Shown: positions 52,895-62,510, numbered from the stretch's first letter. The stretch: 64,000 nucleotides of DNA from JBLUOA01 sp048060095 (GCF_048060095.1 NZ_JBLUOA010000004.1:124001-188000); one strand, 5' to 3'. Translations and numbers: made by a program. The notes: a model not told the origin generated them from the sequence alone.

Positions 52895-52921
52895 GGGTTT
52901 TTCAGACCTGACCGGTAGCGA

Positions 52922-54658
52922 TCAGTTCGCGGACCACCGCGCGACAAGCTCGTCGTAGTTGACGGTCTCGCCCTGCGGCTTCTCGTTCTCAAGCGGGGGC
53001 TTCGCGCCGCCATTCTCGTACCAATATTCCGCGGTCTGTTCATCGTTCAGACGTGGGCCGCAGCCGCCATAGACGTTCGCAGCTTCGTCTGCCGCCTGCA
53101 TCCGGGCCATGGTGATGTCCATCTCCTCGGCCAGACGGTCCATCGCCTCTTGCGGCGTAAACGCACCGGAGTTCACGTCACCGATCTGCTGCCACCAGAT
53201 TTGCGCCAGCTTCGGATAGTCCGGGACGTTGATGCCAGTCGGGGACCAACGCACGCGGTCGGGCGAACGGTAGAACTCAACCAAACCACCAAGACGCGGG
53301 GCGCGTTCGGTGAAGGATTCGTGGTTCACCGTGCTGTCGCGGATGAAGGTCAGACCGACATGGGCCTTTTTCACGTCGACGGTCTTTGACACAACGAACT
53401 GCGCGTAAAGCCAAGCGGCCTGTGCGCGGTCAAGCGGCGTGGACTTCAGGATCGTCCACGATCCCACGTCCTGATAGCCGACCTTCTGGCCTTCCTGCCA
53501 ATAGGGGCCATGCGGGCTGGGTGCCATCCGCCACAGCGGCATACCATCCTCATCCACCGTGTTGTTGCCTTCGGATTGCGGCTTCACCATGTCGGCGGTG
53601 AAGGCCGTATACCAGAAGATCTGCTGCGCCACATTGCCCTGCGCAAGCGCTGGCAGCGACTGGTAGAAATCATAGGACGCAGCGCCCGGAGGCGCATAGG
53701 CCCGTAACCACTCGTCCCACTTGCGGATCGCATAGACAGCCGCCGGACCGTTCGCAGCACCGCCACGGGTGACGGACGCACCAACCGGGTTACAGGTGCC
53801 CGCTTCCATGCGGATGCCCCATTCGTCGATCGGGATGCCGTTCGGCTCACCAACCGATCCCGCGCCGGCCATCGACAGCCATGCGTCGGTCATCCGCCAG
53901 CCAAGGTCAGGCGCGCGTTTGCCGTAATCCATGTGGCCATAGATCGTGGTGCCGTCGATTTCCTTCACATCGGTGCTGAAGAATTCGGCGATGTCCTCAT
54001 ATGCGGACCAGTTCACCGGAACGCCAAGATCGTAGCCGTATTTTTCCTTGAACGCGGCCTGCAGGTCTTCGCGGTCGAACCAGTCTTTGCGGAACCAATA
54101 AAGGTTCGCGAACTGCTGGTCAGGCAACTGGTAAAGGTCGCCATCTGGGCCGGTCGTGAACTGGATACCCATGAAGTCTTCGAGGTCCAGGCCGGGGTTC
54201 GTCACCGCAGCACCGTCACCTGCCATGAAGTCGGTCAGGTTATAGGCAAGCTGCAAGCGTGAATGCGTCCCGATCAGGTCGGAGTCGTTGACATAGGCGT
54301 CATAAAGGTTCCGTTCGGTCTGCATCTGTGTCTGCACAGCCTGCACGACTTCGCCCTCGCCCAGAATCTGGTGATTGACCTTAATCCCGGTGATTTCCTC
54401 AAACGCTTTCGCCAGAACTTCCGACTCATAGGAGTGTGTCGGAATACCCTCGGACAGGACGTTGATCTCCATGCCCGCGTAAGGCGCGGCGGCGTCGATG
54501 AACCACTGCATTTCGGCAACTTGTTCATCCCGACTGATCGCTGCTGGTTGGAATTCATCGTCGATCCATCGCTCGGCAGCGGCTATGTCCGCATAGGCCG
54601 AGGTTGTTCCCGCAAACACGGCAGACGCCGCAACTGCGGACATCAGATACTTGCGCAT
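52922..54658 (-). CDS. glpV: Glycerol-type ABC transporter binding protein (GlpV-like)
   Basis: 578 residues from the ATG at 54658 with GGGAGGAG upstream. Signal peptide RKYLMSAVAASAVFAGTTSAYA. Unusually large for a binding protein, as is typical of GlpV/DUF-type glycerol binding proteins. First gene of the operon; it is followed by a hairpin and then the ATPase genes. The glycerol assignment rests on the whole operon (two ATPases, two permeases, GlpU-like protein, DeoR regulator). Confidence 0.87.
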   Translation of the reverse strand: MRKYLMSAVAASAVFAGTTSAYADIAAAERWIDDEFQPAAISRDEQVAEMQWFIDAAAPYAGMEINVLSEGIPTHSYESEVLAKAFEEITGIKVNHQILGEGEVVQAVQTQMQTERNLYDAYVNDSDLIGTHSRLQLAYNLTDFMAGDGAAVTNPGLDLEDFMGIQFTTGPDGDLYQLPDQQFANLYWFRKDWFDREDLQAAFKEKYGYDLGVPVNWSAYEDIAEFFSTDVKEIDGTTIYGHMDYGKRAPDLGWRMTDAWLSMAGAGSVGEPNGIPIDEWGIRMEAGTCNPVGASVTRGGAANGPAAVYAIRKWDEWLRAYAPPGAASYDFYQSLPALAQGNVAQQIFWYTAFTADMVKPQSEGNNTVDEDGMPLWRMAPSPHGPYWQEGQKVGYQDVGSWTILKSTPLDRAQAAWLYAQFVVSKTVDVKKAHVGLTFIRDSTVNHESFTERAPRLGGLVEFYRSPDRVRWSPTGINVPDYPKLAQIWWQQIGDVNSGAFTPQEAMDRLAEEMDITMARMQAADEAANVYGGCGPRLNDEQTAEYWYENGGAKPPLENEKPQGETVNYDELVARWSAN

Positions 54659-54804
54659 CTTCTCTCCTCCCAAAAATATTGTTGCCAGACGAATCTGGTA
54701 TCTTCACGTTCGTGTGAACATCTGCGCATGTCAACTAATTTTATAGTAGGAAGTCACAGCGTTGACCCACGCAACAATCCGCCATTGACGTCGATGACTA
54801 TGGA

Positions 54805-54823
54805 CATAATCGAATAAATTATG
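54805..54823. promoter_or_regulatory. Inverted repeat in the glpV/DeoR divergent region
   Basis: CATAAT-cgaataa-ATTATG has two perfect 6-base arms with a 7-base spacer, in the 215-base gap between glpV and the DeoR-type gene. It is a candidate operator; the AT-rich context also suits a -10 region. No gene lies in the gap. Confidence 0.45.
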
Positions 54824-54856
54824 CTCATATCAACATTATAGCGGCGCGAACAAACA

Positions 54857-54864
54857 TTTCGAAA
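54857..54864. promoter_or_regulatory. TTTCGAAA palindrome beside the DeoR gene
   Basis: A perfect 8-base palindrome 9 bases before the DeoR ATG, next to the ribosome site AAAGGGG. It contains the TTCG core frequently seen in GlpR-type sites. Binding would block translation initiation or transcription of the regulator gene (inference). Confidence 0.35.
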
Positions 54865-54873
54865 GGGGCGCGC

Positions 54874-55650
54874 ATGGCCCTCAACGACCGGCAGGAATTT
54901 ATCCTTCAAGCCCTTAGAAATACGGGCCATGTCGAGGTTGACGCGCTCTCTCGTGAATGGAATGTGACCACCCAGACCGTGCGCCGGGATCTAAGTGAAC
55001 TTTGCGACGCGGGCCTTGCGATCCGAACCCACGGCGGCGCGCGACGGGTGATGTCAACCTCTGCCCTCGCCTATCAGGATCGGCGCGAAACCCGGATCGC
55101 CGAGAAGCAGGCCGTCGCAGTGGCCGCCGCTGATCTAATTCCGAACGACGCGTCGGTCGCGCTCAACATCGGCACCACGACCGAACTGGTGGCCGAAGCC
55201 CTGCGCCGCCATGAAGACCTCACCATCCTGTCAAACAACATCAATATCGTCCACATCCTGCGCGAAGCCCGCCTGCGGTCGCTGATCGTTGTCGGTGGCG
55301 AAGTGCGCTTGTCCGACGGGGCCATCGTGGGCGAAGACGCGGTTGCCGCCATTGCCAACTACAAGGTCGATTACGCGATCATCGGAACATCGTCGCTGGA
55401 ACCCGACGGATCGATCCTTGATTTCGACCCGAGAGAGGTCGCCGTCGCCCGCGCGATCCTTGCCAATGCGCGAAAGAAAATCCTCGTCGCGGATCAGTCG
55501 AAATTCGAGGTCAGCGCACCCTTCCGCATTTGCGCCGTGCGCGATCTTGACTATGTGGTGATGGACGCAACGCCGCCCGCGCCGTTTGCGAAGGCGCTTG
55601 AGGATGGCGGCACGAAGCTTATCACCGTGACCGGGACGTCGATCAACTGA
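54874..55650 (+). CDS. glpR: DeoR-family repressor (GlpR-like)
   Basis: 258 residues. The N-terminal DeoR HTH is HVEVDALSREWNVTTQTVRRDLSELCDAG. The C-terminal DeoRC sugar-phosphate sensor domain has LNIGTTTELVAEAL and VVGGEVRLSDGAIVG. It is divergent from glpV, so it likely represses the glycerol transport operon with a polyol phosphate as inducer. It is followed after 16 bases by the SGNH gene. Confidence 0.88.
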   Translation: MALNDRQEFILQALRNTGHVEVDALSREWNVTTQTVRRDLSELCDAGLAIRTHGGARRVMSTSALAYQDRRETRIAEKQAVAVAAADLIPNDASVALNIGTTTELVAEALRRHEDLTILSNNINIVHILREARLRSLIVVGGEVRLSDGAIVGEDAVAAIANYKVDYAIIGTSSLEPDGSILDFDPREVAVARAILANARKKILVADQSKFEVSAPFRICAVRDLDYVVMDATPPAPFAKALEDGGTKLITVTGTSIN

Positions 55651-55666
55651 CCGCGAGGAGAAAGTC

Positions 55667-56329
55667 ATGCAACAACGGCTTTGGACGGGACTGCTTGGCC
55701 TGCTGGTTGCCGTGCTGCTGTCCGTCACGCTCCACACACCCTCCCGCGCGCAAACGATTACGGTGCTTGCCCTCGGCGACAGCCTGACCGCTGGCTACGG
55801 CCTGCCGCGCCGGGATGGGTTCGTGCCGCAGATGCAGGCGTGGCTCGATCAGGCAGGCGAAGCCGCGACGATCATCAACGGTGGCGTGTCCGGTAACACG
55901 ACCCGCAATGGGCTGGCGCGGGCGGATCGGTTACTGACCGCTGACGTCGATGCTATGATCCTTGCGCTTGGCGGTAACGACTACCTGCGCGGCATCAACC
56001 CGGCGGTTACGCGCAATAACCTCGACCAGATCCTGACACTCGCGGCGGCGCGGGACGTGCCGGTGCTTCTGGTCGGCATCCGGGCGGGCGATCTTCATGG
56101 CACCCGTTATCAAACCGCGTTCAACGACATGTATCGCGGGCTGGCCGCGGAATACCGCGTGCCGTTGGTTCCGACCTTCTACCAGGGTTTGCTGGACGCC
56201 GCCGGCACCCAAGACCGCGTGCGCGGCTATCTGCAACGCGACGCGCTGCACCCAAATGCGGAAGGAGTGCGAGAGATCGTCGATTTCCTCGGCCCGAAGA
56301 TGCAGACCCTCATCGCCTCAGCGCGATAG
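55667..56329 (+). CDS. SGNH/GDSL-type esterase (TesA-like)
   Basis: 220 residues. Signal peptide (LWTGLLGLLVAVLLSVTLHTPSRAQ). The four SGNH blocks are visible: ALGDSLTAGYGL (Ser), NGGVSGNTT (Gly), LGGNDYLRG (Asn) and DALHPNAEG (Asp-His). It is a periplasmic lysophospholipase/arylesterase/thioesterase I type. GAGGAG precedes the ATG. Confidence 0.92.
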   Translation: MQQRLWTGLLGLLVAVLLSVTLHTPSRAQTITVLALGDSLTAGYGLPRRDGFVPQMQAWLDQAGEAATIINGGVSGNTTRNGLARADRLLTADVDAMILALGGNDYLRGINPAVTRNNLDQILTLAAARDVPVLLVGIRAGDLHGTRYQTAFNDMYRGLAAEYRVPLVPTFYQGLLDAAGTQDRVRGYLQRDALHPNAEGVREIVDFLGPKMQTLIASAR

Positions 56330-56511
56330 CACCCGGTCAAGGAACGCGTGGAGAGGCGCAAACCAAAACACATGTTCTGTTCCGACAGCTCCAACGAAAC
56401 ACGCGTTCTTCTGTATCCTGCATAGCAAAAATCTAAGACCTGTTTTCCAGCCCGTTCTTGAGGTTGATCGATCGAAGGTTCATCTCCGCGTCGAAACGAA
56501 TGGAGATTGCT

Positions 56512-57264
56512 ATGAACCGTCTACTCGCCATCGCCGCGCTGGCCGCCCTGCCCGCGTTCAGCACCGCCCATGCGGACACCGTGAATGTCGGGATGTCCGG
56601 TGGATATTTCCCCTTCACCTTCGTCCAGCAGGACGAATTGCAGGGGTTTGAGGTTGATTTCATCAACGCCATCGCCGCCGAAACCGGGCATGAGGTGAAC
56701 TTTGTCACCATGTCCTTTTCCGGTCTAATCGGCGCCCTTGATTCCGGGCGCATCGACACGATTGCCAACCAGATCACCATCACGCCGGAGCGTGAGGCGA
56801 AGTTCGCCTTTTCTCAACCTTACGTCTTCGACGGCGCGCAGGTTGTGGTGAAACAAGGGAACGAGGACACGATCAGCAGCACCGATGATCTAAGCGGCAA
56901 GACCGTGGCGGTGAACCTTGGGTCGAACTTTGAACAGTTGCTGAACGATCTGCCCAATGCGGCAGAGATCGACATCAAGACCTACGAAAGCAACATCGAA
57001 CAGGACACCGCGCTTGGCCGGGTCGATGCCTTTGTGATGGACCGGGTGTCGTCCGCGCAAGTGATCCAGCAAAGCCCGCTGCCGCTGGCCCTTGCAGGCG
57101 CACCGTTCAGCGAAATCCAGAACGCCCTGCCGTTCCCCGACACCGACGAAGGCCGCGCCCTGCGGGATGACTTCGACGCCGCGATCACGGTGCTGAAGGA
57201 AAACGGCACGCTGGCCGAGATTTCGCAAAAATGGTTCGGCACCGACATCACAGTGGCGGAGTAA
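56512..57264 (+). CDS. Amino-acid ABC transporter binding protein
   Basis: 250 residues from the ATG at 56512 with GGAGA upstream (open frame from 56458). Signal peptide NRLLAIAALAALPAFSTAHAD. The solute-binding family 3 fold (GYFPFTFVQQDELQGFEVDF, then GSNFEQLL and GRVDAFVMDR) fits polar amino acids such as cystine-type ligands. First gene of a three-gene operon. Only 4 bases separate it from the permease. Confidence 0.92.
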   Translation: MNRLLAIAALAALPAFSTAHADTVNVGMSGGYFPFTFVQQDELQGFEVDFINAIAAETGHEVNFVTMSFSGLIGALDSGRIDTIANQITITPEREAKFAFSQPYVFDGAQVVVKQGNEDTISSTDDLSGKTVAVNLGSNFEQLLNDLPNAAEIDIKTYESNIEQDTALGRVDAFVMDRVSSAQVIQQSPLPLALAGAPFSEIQNALPFPDTDEGRALRDDFDAAITVLKENGTLAEISQKWFGTDITVAE

Positions 57265-57268
57265 CCCG

Positions 57269-57943
57269 ATGCGGGCGCTTGATCTTGACTACATGCTGGG
57301 TCTTGTGCCCGTCCTTCTGGGCTATGTTCCACTGACGCTTGGCATGGCGGCGGCGGGGATGGCGCTTGCGCTGATCCTCGCCTCGCTGATGGCGGTGGAA
57401 CGGGTGTTTCAGGTGCCGGGGCTTGATCCATTAGTAAAGCTGTTCATCAGCTTTTTCCGCGGCACGCCGCTGCTGGTCCAACTGTTCCTGTTCTATTACG
57501 GCCTGCCGCAAGTGCTGAGCTTCCTCACCAATATCAACGGCGTCACCGCCGCGATCATGGGGCTGACGCTGCACTTTTCGGCCTACATGGCCGAAAGCAT
57601 CCGTGCCGCGATCCTCGGCGTTGATCGCAGCCAGTGGGAGGCGAGCCAGGCCGTCGGCATGACCCAGATCCAAATGATGCGCCAAATCGTGCTGCCCCAA
57701 GCCGCGCGGGTCGCGGCGCCGACGCTCATCAACTATTTCATCGACATGGTGAAAGGCACGTCGCTGGCCTTTACTCTCGGCGTCACAGAAATGATGGGCG
57801 CGACCCAGAAAGAGGCGGCGGGCAGCTTCCTCTACTTCGAAGCGTTCCTTGTCGTCGCCGTGATGTACTGGATCATCGTTGAAGGCATGTCGTTCCTGCA
57901 ACGCCAGCTCGAAACCTATCTGAACAAGGCATACGCGCGATGA
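57269..57943 (+). CDS. Amino-acid ABC transporter permease
   Basis: 224 residues with the HisM/HisQ-type layout and the conserved loop EASQAVGMTQIQMMRQIVLPQAA. It starts 4 bases after the binding-protein stop; its end overlaps the ATPase start by 4 bases. Confidence 0.92.
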   Translation: MRALDLDYMLGLVPVLLGYVPLTLGMAAAGMALALILASLMAVERVFQVPGLDPLVKLFISFFRGTPLLVQLFLFYYGLPQVLSFLTNINGVTAAIMGLTLHFSAYMAESIRAAILGVDRSQWEASQAVGMTQIQMMRQIVLPQAARVAAPTLINYFIDMVKGTSLAFTLGVTEMMGATQKEAAGSFLYFEAFLVVAVMYWIIVEGMSFLQRQLETYLNKAYAR

Positions 57944-58671
57944 TCTCCCTCTCTGGCCTTAGCAAGTCTTTCGGCGCGAATGCCGTTCTGAAGGACATCA
58001 ACCTCGATATTCAGGAAGGTGAGCGTGTCGTCATCATCGGCCCTTCTGGCACCGGGAAATCGACACTGCTGCGCTGCCTCAACTACCTCGACAAGCCCGA
58101 CGCCGGAGTGATCCGTATCGGTGATCTGACGGTGGACGCAGCCCACGCCAGCCGCGCCGATATCCTCGCGCTGCGGCGGCGCACGTCGTTCGTGTTTCAG
58201 AACTACGCGCTGTTCGCCAACAAGACCGCCCGGGAAAACATCACCGAAGCGCTCGTGACCGTCCAAGGCAAAACACGGGCTGAGGCGAACGCCCGCGCCG
58301 ACGCGATCCTTAGCGAAACCGGGCTGAGTGATAAGGCAAACGCTTACCCCGCGGCCCTGTCTGGCGGGCAGCAGCAGCGCGTCGGGATTGGCCGCGCAAT
58401 GGCGCTGGATACCGAACTGATGCTGTTTGACGAACCGACATCGGCGCTTGACCCGGAATGGGTGGGCGAAGTGCTGGACCTGATGCGCCGTGTCGCGGAA
58501 AAGCGGCAGACGATGTTGATCGTCACCCATGAAATGCAATTCGCCCGCGAAATCGCGGACCGGGTGCTGTTCATGGAAGGGGGGCGGATCGTCGAACAGG
58601 GGCCGCCCACCGCGCTGTTCGACGCACCACAAGACGCCCGCACCAAGGCGTTCCTGCGCCGGGTCGCCTAG
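57940..58671 (+). CDS. Amino-acid ABC transporter ATPase (GlnQ type)
   Basis: 243 residues. Walker A GPSGTGKST, signature LSGGQQQRVGIGRA, Walker B LMLFDEPTSALDPE and H-loop VTHEMQFA. It completes the importer. Its stop overlaps the convergent MFS gene end by 4 bases. Confidence 0.94.
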   Translation: MISLSGLSKSFGANAVLKDINLDIQEGERVVIIGPSGTGKSTLLRCLNYLDKPDAGVIRIGDLTVDAAHASRADILALRRRTSFVFQNYALFANKTARENITEALVTVQGKTRAEANARADAILSETGLSDKANAYPAALSGGQQQRVGIGRAMALDTELMLFDEPTSALDPEWVGEVLDLMRRVAEKRQTMLIVTHEMQFAREIADRVLFMEGGRIVEQGPPTALFDAPQDARTKAFLRRVA

Positions 58672-59882
58672 GCCATCTGCAACTGCTGTCGCTTTCCGCG
58701 GGCCAGCAGCATCAGCATGATCGCGATGTTCATTCCGTTCCAGAGAATGCCGTTGATGAAGGCAAGCTGATACGACCCGGTCACGTCGTAAATCCACCCG
58801 GACATCCAACCGCCAAGCGCCATGCCAAGGATCGTCATCATCATAACGAACCCGACCCGCGCCCCGGCTTCCCGCGCGGGCATGTATTCCCGCACGATCA
58901 GCGCATAGCTTGGCACGATGCCCCCTTGCGCCAACCCGAACACCATGCTGACAAGGTAAAGCGACACCAGCCCGTCATAGGGCAGGTAAAGAAACAGCGC
59001 GATACATTGCAGGGTCGACCCGATCAGCAGGGTAAGAACTCCGCCAAGCTTGTCGGCCACCATGCCCGACACGATCCGGCTGACGACGCCGCCAAGCAGC
59101 ATCAGCGACAGCATCTCGGCCCCGACAACCGGGCCGTAGCCAAGGCCAACGCAGTAGGACACGATATGAACCTGCGGCATCGACATCGCGACGCAGCAAC
59201 CGATTCCGGCGAGACCCAGAAGGTATTGCAGCGTCCGGGGCGAAAACCCGGTTGATCGCGCGTTCAGCGTCGCCTTGGCCTGTGCCGCCTGATGCGCGAG
59301 GTCCGGCAGCTTGCGCCGGAGCAGCATCGACAACGGGATCACCACCGCCACCGTGACAAGCGCCAGCGTCAGGTAAACCTGCCGCCAGCCGCTTTCCGCA
59401 AGCATATCGGCCAGCAGCGTCGGCCAAATCGCGCCCGACAGGTAGTTCCCGCTGGCAACCAGCGCGACCGCGATCCCACGCCGTCGCAAAAACCAGTGCG
59501 AGATGTCCGCGATCAGCGGGCCGAACCCGACCGCCGTTCCCAGCCCCAACATCAACTGCGCCGCGGCGAGCATCATGATACTGCCCGACGAAATCGCCCA
59601 TAGATACGCAAGCGCCGACACCACCGCCGCGCCACACAGCGCCACCGTCACGCCGAACCGGTCCACAATGCGCCCGATCAGCATGTTGCCGAAGGCGAAC
59701 CCGATCATCGTCATCGTGTAGGGCAGCGACGCGACCGCGCGGCCTGCGCCAAATTCGGCTTCCAATGCGGGCATGATAACAATCACCGCCCACATGCCGA
59801 CATTGGCCACCGTCGCGATGGCCAGCGTCACCAGCAGGCGAAGCCAGGAATATCGGCTGTCGTGAATCTCGGGCGCGGTCAT
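58668..59882 (-). CDS. MFS transporter
   Basis: 404 residues, twelve hydrophobic segments, with the cytoplasmic loop motif between helices 2 and 3 (GNMLIGRIVDRFG) and GMVADKLGG between helices 8 and 9. The layout resembles oxalate/formate-type or monocarboxylate MFS carriers. Substrate and direction are not readable. Confidence 0.88.
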   Translation of the reverse strand: MTAPEIHDSRYSWLRLLVTLAIATVANVGMWAVIVIMPALEAEFGAGRAVASLPYTMTMIGFAFGNMLIGRIVDRFGVTVALCGAAVVSALAYLWAISSGSIMMLAAAQLMLGLGTAVGFGPLIADISHWFLRRRGIAVALVASGNYLSGAIWPTLLADMLAESGWRQVYLTLALVTVAVVIPLSMLLRRKLPDLAHQAAQAKATLNARSTGFSPRTLQYLLGLAGIGCCVAMSMPQVHIVSYCVGLGYGPVVGAEMLSLMLLGGVVSRIVSGMVADKLGGVLTLLIGSTLQCIALFLYLPYDGLVSLYLVSMVFGLAQGGIVPSYALIVREYMPAREAGARVGFVMMMTILGMALGGWMSGWIYDVTGSYQLAFINGILWNGMNIAIMLMLLARGKRQQLQMA

Positions 59883-59932
59883 GGCGCGACCGTAGGCGGC
59901 AATCCGGGGATTGTATAGCGCGGGCTTGGCGG

Positions 59933-60295
59933 TCAGATATCGCGCCGGACGACGGTCGCCAGAGCGGCATGCAGTTCCGCGTAGTCGAGCGGTTTGGTGA
60001 CCAGCGGCACGTCCATCAGGCTTTGCGGGCGCGACCGCCCGTCATCGCCCGACAAGAACACGACGGCGATATCCATCGTGCTGCAAATATCGGCAAAGCT
60101 GTAGGAGGTGTCGTTCTTCAGGTTGATGTCCAGAACCGCCGCGTCGATCTTTTCGGTCTTGAGGATGTCCAAAGCCCGTTCCGATGAATGAACCACGCCG
60201 ACGATCTGCCAGCCATGCGCTTTCAGCTCCGCCTCAACATCCAATGCAATGACAGCCTCGTCTTCAACAATCAGAACGCGGCGATCAGGAACCAT
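59933..60295 (-). CDS. Single-domain response regulator (receiver only)
   Basis: 120 residues from the ATG at 60295 (longer frame open to 60367). Receiver residues: acidic pair in VEDE, phospho-Asp in AAVLDINLK, Lys in VTKPLDY. There is no output domain. The start overlaps the end of the histidine kinase gene by 11 bases, so the two are cotranscribed and probably a cognate pair. Confidence 0.9.
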   Translation of the reverse strand: MVPDRRVLIVEDEAVIALDVEAELKAHGWQIVGVVHSSERALDILKTEKIDAAVLDINLKNDTSYSFADICSTMDIAVVFLSGDDGRSRPQSLMDVPLVTKPLDYAELHAALATVVRRDI

Positions 60296-61700
60296 CTTCG
60301 GACACTGTGGCAAAGCGCAGCACAACGCGCAGGCCGGCGGGGTCATAGCTGAAATCAGCCCCGCCATTCAGCGCACCGCTGACAGAGGTTTCGATCAGGC
60401 GGCTGCCAAAACCTATTTCAGCCGGGGGGGCCACGGGTGGGCCATCCTGTTCGATCCACGTCACAGTTGCGGTGTTCGATCCGGTGTCCATCGCCCATTT
60501 GACGGTGATGTGCCCTTCTTCATTCGACAAGGCGCCATATTTGCTGGCATTCGTCGCAAGCTCATGAAAAATCAGGCCAAGCGCGTGGGCGCAGCTTGCG
60601 TCAACCGACACGCGCGGCCCGTCAAGCCGCAGCCGATCCGCGCCACTCGCCGCATAAGGGGCAAGCTGGTTCTTGATGACTTGCTTCAGATACGCCTTTT
60701 CCGTGCCGCTTTGAAAAATACTGTCATGGGACGCCGAAATGGCACGCAAACGTCCGGTGAAGGTTTCGGCAAACCCGTCAAGGTCCGTGGCATTCCGCAG
60801 GGTGTGCGACGCCATGGCCTGAATCGTCGCAAGGCTGTTTTTCACCCGATGGTTCAGTTCATTCACCAGCAGGCGCTGGCAATCCATCGCCGCTTTTTGC
60901 ATCGTGATGTCTTCGACCACCGAAATGAAATAGTCGACCTTACCGCTATCCAGACGGATGCAAGACACGGTGAGGTTGCCCCAGACAACTGCCCCATCCT
61001 TGCGGAAATAGCGCTTTTCCATGTCGTATTCTTCGATCTTGCCCCGCAGAACGTCGTTCAGAAGATGCAGGTCCTTGTCGAGGTCGTCGGGATGCGTCAG
61101 ATCCTGAAACGTCAGTTTATTAAGCTCTTCCTCAGAATAGCCAAGGATATCGCACAGCCGCTGGTTCACCTGAAGCCAACTTCCCTCGGTGCCGACATGG
61201 GCAATCCCGACCGCCGCGTTTTCAAACGCCGCGCGGAACCGCGCCTCGCTCTTGCGCAGCTCGGATTGGTAGCGTTCGCGTTCTGACAGATCGTAGAAAT
61301 TGCAGACGACACCCAACCGGCCATCCGGCAGCATCATCCGATCGATCTTCCAATCGTAGGATTCGATTTCATCCGTATCGCTGCGCCGTTCGATCGTCGC
61401 GGGGGAGTGATACGGCTCTCCGGTTTCAAGCGTATGGCGGAACAGCTTGATCGCACCAGAGGCGAAGGGCTCGGGCCAGATAATCCGCAAGACTTCTGCG
61501 AAATCCCGACCGATCATAGAGGAAACGCCGTCAAATGTTTTCCGGGCACCCGCACTGACCATCGATAGCCTAAAGTCGGCATCGACCGTATAAATTCCGA
61601 ACGGGGAATTTTCCACGACCTGCCGAAAGCTGTCCAATGCAGCTTTCAGGTGTTCTGATGTATCTGCACTGGCCTTTGACCAGTCAGTTTCTTGATCCAA
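60285..61700 (-). CDS. Soluble PAS-PAS-HWE histidine kinase
   Basis: 471 residues from a TTG at 61700 with GGGGGCG upstream (TTG at 61724 also in frame; no early ATG). Two PAS domains occupy about 15-130 and 145-265 (FENAAVGIAHVGTEGSWLQVNQ). The dimerisation block LNHRVKNSLATIQAMASHTLRN and the ATPase domain with FHELATNASKYGALS and the WIEQDGP motif mark the HWE family. It has no membrane segment. HWE kinases feed the alphaproteobacterial general stress response or light signalling. No Cys of a LOV photosensor (GRNCRFL type) is visible in either PAS domain. Confidence 0.9.
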   Translation of the reverse strand: MDQETDWSKASADTSEHLKAALDSFRQVVENSPFGIYTVDADFRLSMVSAGARKTFDGVSSMIGRDFAEVLRIIWPEPFASGAIKLFRHTLETGEPYHSPATIERRSDTDEIESYDWKIDRMMLPDGRLGVVCNFYDLSERERYQSELRKSEARFRAAFENAAVGIAHVGTEGSWLQVNQRLCDILGYSEEELNKLTFQDLTHPDDLDKDLHLLNDVLRGKIEEYDMEKRYFRKDGAVVWGNLTVSCIRLDSGKVDYFISVVEDITMQKAAMDCQRLLVNELNHRVKNSLATIQAMASHTLRNATDLDGFAETFTGRLRAISASHDSIFQSGTEKAYLKQVIKNQLAPYAASGADRLRLDGPRVSVDASCAHALGLIFHELATNASKYGALSNEEGHITVKWAMDTGSNTATVTWIEQDGPPVAPPAEIGFGSRLIETSVSGALNGGADFSYDPAGLRVVLRFATVSEDGS

Positions 61701-61874
61701 TCGCGCGCCCCCAAGCCAGATCAATCATAAAGTTATGCAATTAAATTATGAGTGAAATAATCGACATTGGCTAGAGCAGCTTAAAATTCGTTAATTTCGC
61801 GGCAAAAGCACAATATCTGCGCGATTTCAGGGGAAAATGCCCCAGAAATTGATGAATCCCGACTGTAAATGCCG

Positions 61875-62450
61875 CTAGGGGATCAGATAAACGATTCCGA
61901 TAACCGCCCCGCAAAGCCCCAGCAGCGCTATCAGCGCAAGGCGTCCGTCCCGGATCAGCATGGCGATGGCAAGCACAGAAACCACCGCCCCAAGCAGGGA
62001 GGAAGAGAAGGGCACAATCTCAAGAAACGGCATCAGCACGCCGCAGATCGCACAGATGCCGCGCAAGATCGAAATGAATGGACGGTGGAATAAAAACTGC
62101 AACCGCCCGCTGCGGTGTCGGTCAAACCATCGCGCCACACCTTTTACTTTGCCAAGACCCGTGCGCAGCCGGGCGGATTCAATTCGCTGGCGCCGGACCC
62201 ATGCCGGCAGCCACAGGTGATTTCGCCCCATCAGCATCTGGGCCGAGATCAGAAAGATCAGCACGCCGCAAAAACTGGAAAACAGCGGTATCCCACTTAG
62301 CGGCGTCACCACCGCCAAGGCGGGCAGCAACAGCAACGGAGAGAATGACGCATGCCCCAGCCCTTCGATGAAATCATCGACCGACACCTTCTGATCGCCA
62401 AGCACATCCTGCGCCCGGTCAAGAACTGACGTGACTGAGGTTACGGTCAT
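61875..62450 (-). CDS. exoD: ExoD-family membrane protein
   Basis: 191 residues with the ExoD layout: an N-terminal amphipathic part (DDFIEGLGHASFSPLLLLPALAVVTPLSGIP), a central basic stretch and C-terminal membrane helices. ExoD affects exopolysaccharide production and alkaline tolerance in rhizobia. A perfect EcfG-type promoter lies just upstream, suggesting stress control. The 174-base stretch between it and the kinase gene has no gene and no clear signal. Confidence 0.85.
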   Translation of the reverse strand: MTVTSVTSVLDRAQDVLGDQKVSVDDFIEGLGHASFSPLLLLPALAVVTPLSGIPLFSSFCGVLIFLISAQMLMGRNHLWLPAWVRRQRIESARLRTGLGKVKGVARWFDRHRSGRLQFLFHRPFISILRGICAICGVLMPFLEIVPFSSSLLGAVVSVLAIAMLIRDGRLALIALLGLCGAVIGIVYLIP

Positions 62451-62485
62451 GCGGGCCTTTCGCGTGCTTCATCCGACATCAAGCC

Positions 62486-62510
62486 AACGCCGGAACTGCC
62501 GCCTTGTTCC
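62486..62510 (-). promoter_or_regulatory. EcfG-type general stress promoter before exoD
   Basis: On the minus strand GGAAC (62510-62506) and CGTT (62489-62486) are separated by exactly 16 bases, the consensus of the alphaproteobacterial general stress sigma factor EcfG. The expected start of transcription is about 30 bases before the exoD ATG. Confidence 0.7.

Noticed and set aside
52870..52903. Plus-strand intrinsic terminator (stem followed by T run)
   Set aside because: The shape is right for plus-strand transcription, but no plus-strand gene ends there; it is better read as the glpV-glpS intergenic hairpin.
61764..61860. Possible small RNA or hairpin between the kinase and exoD
   Set aside because: Only a 4-base GGGG/CCCC pairing is present; too weak to call.
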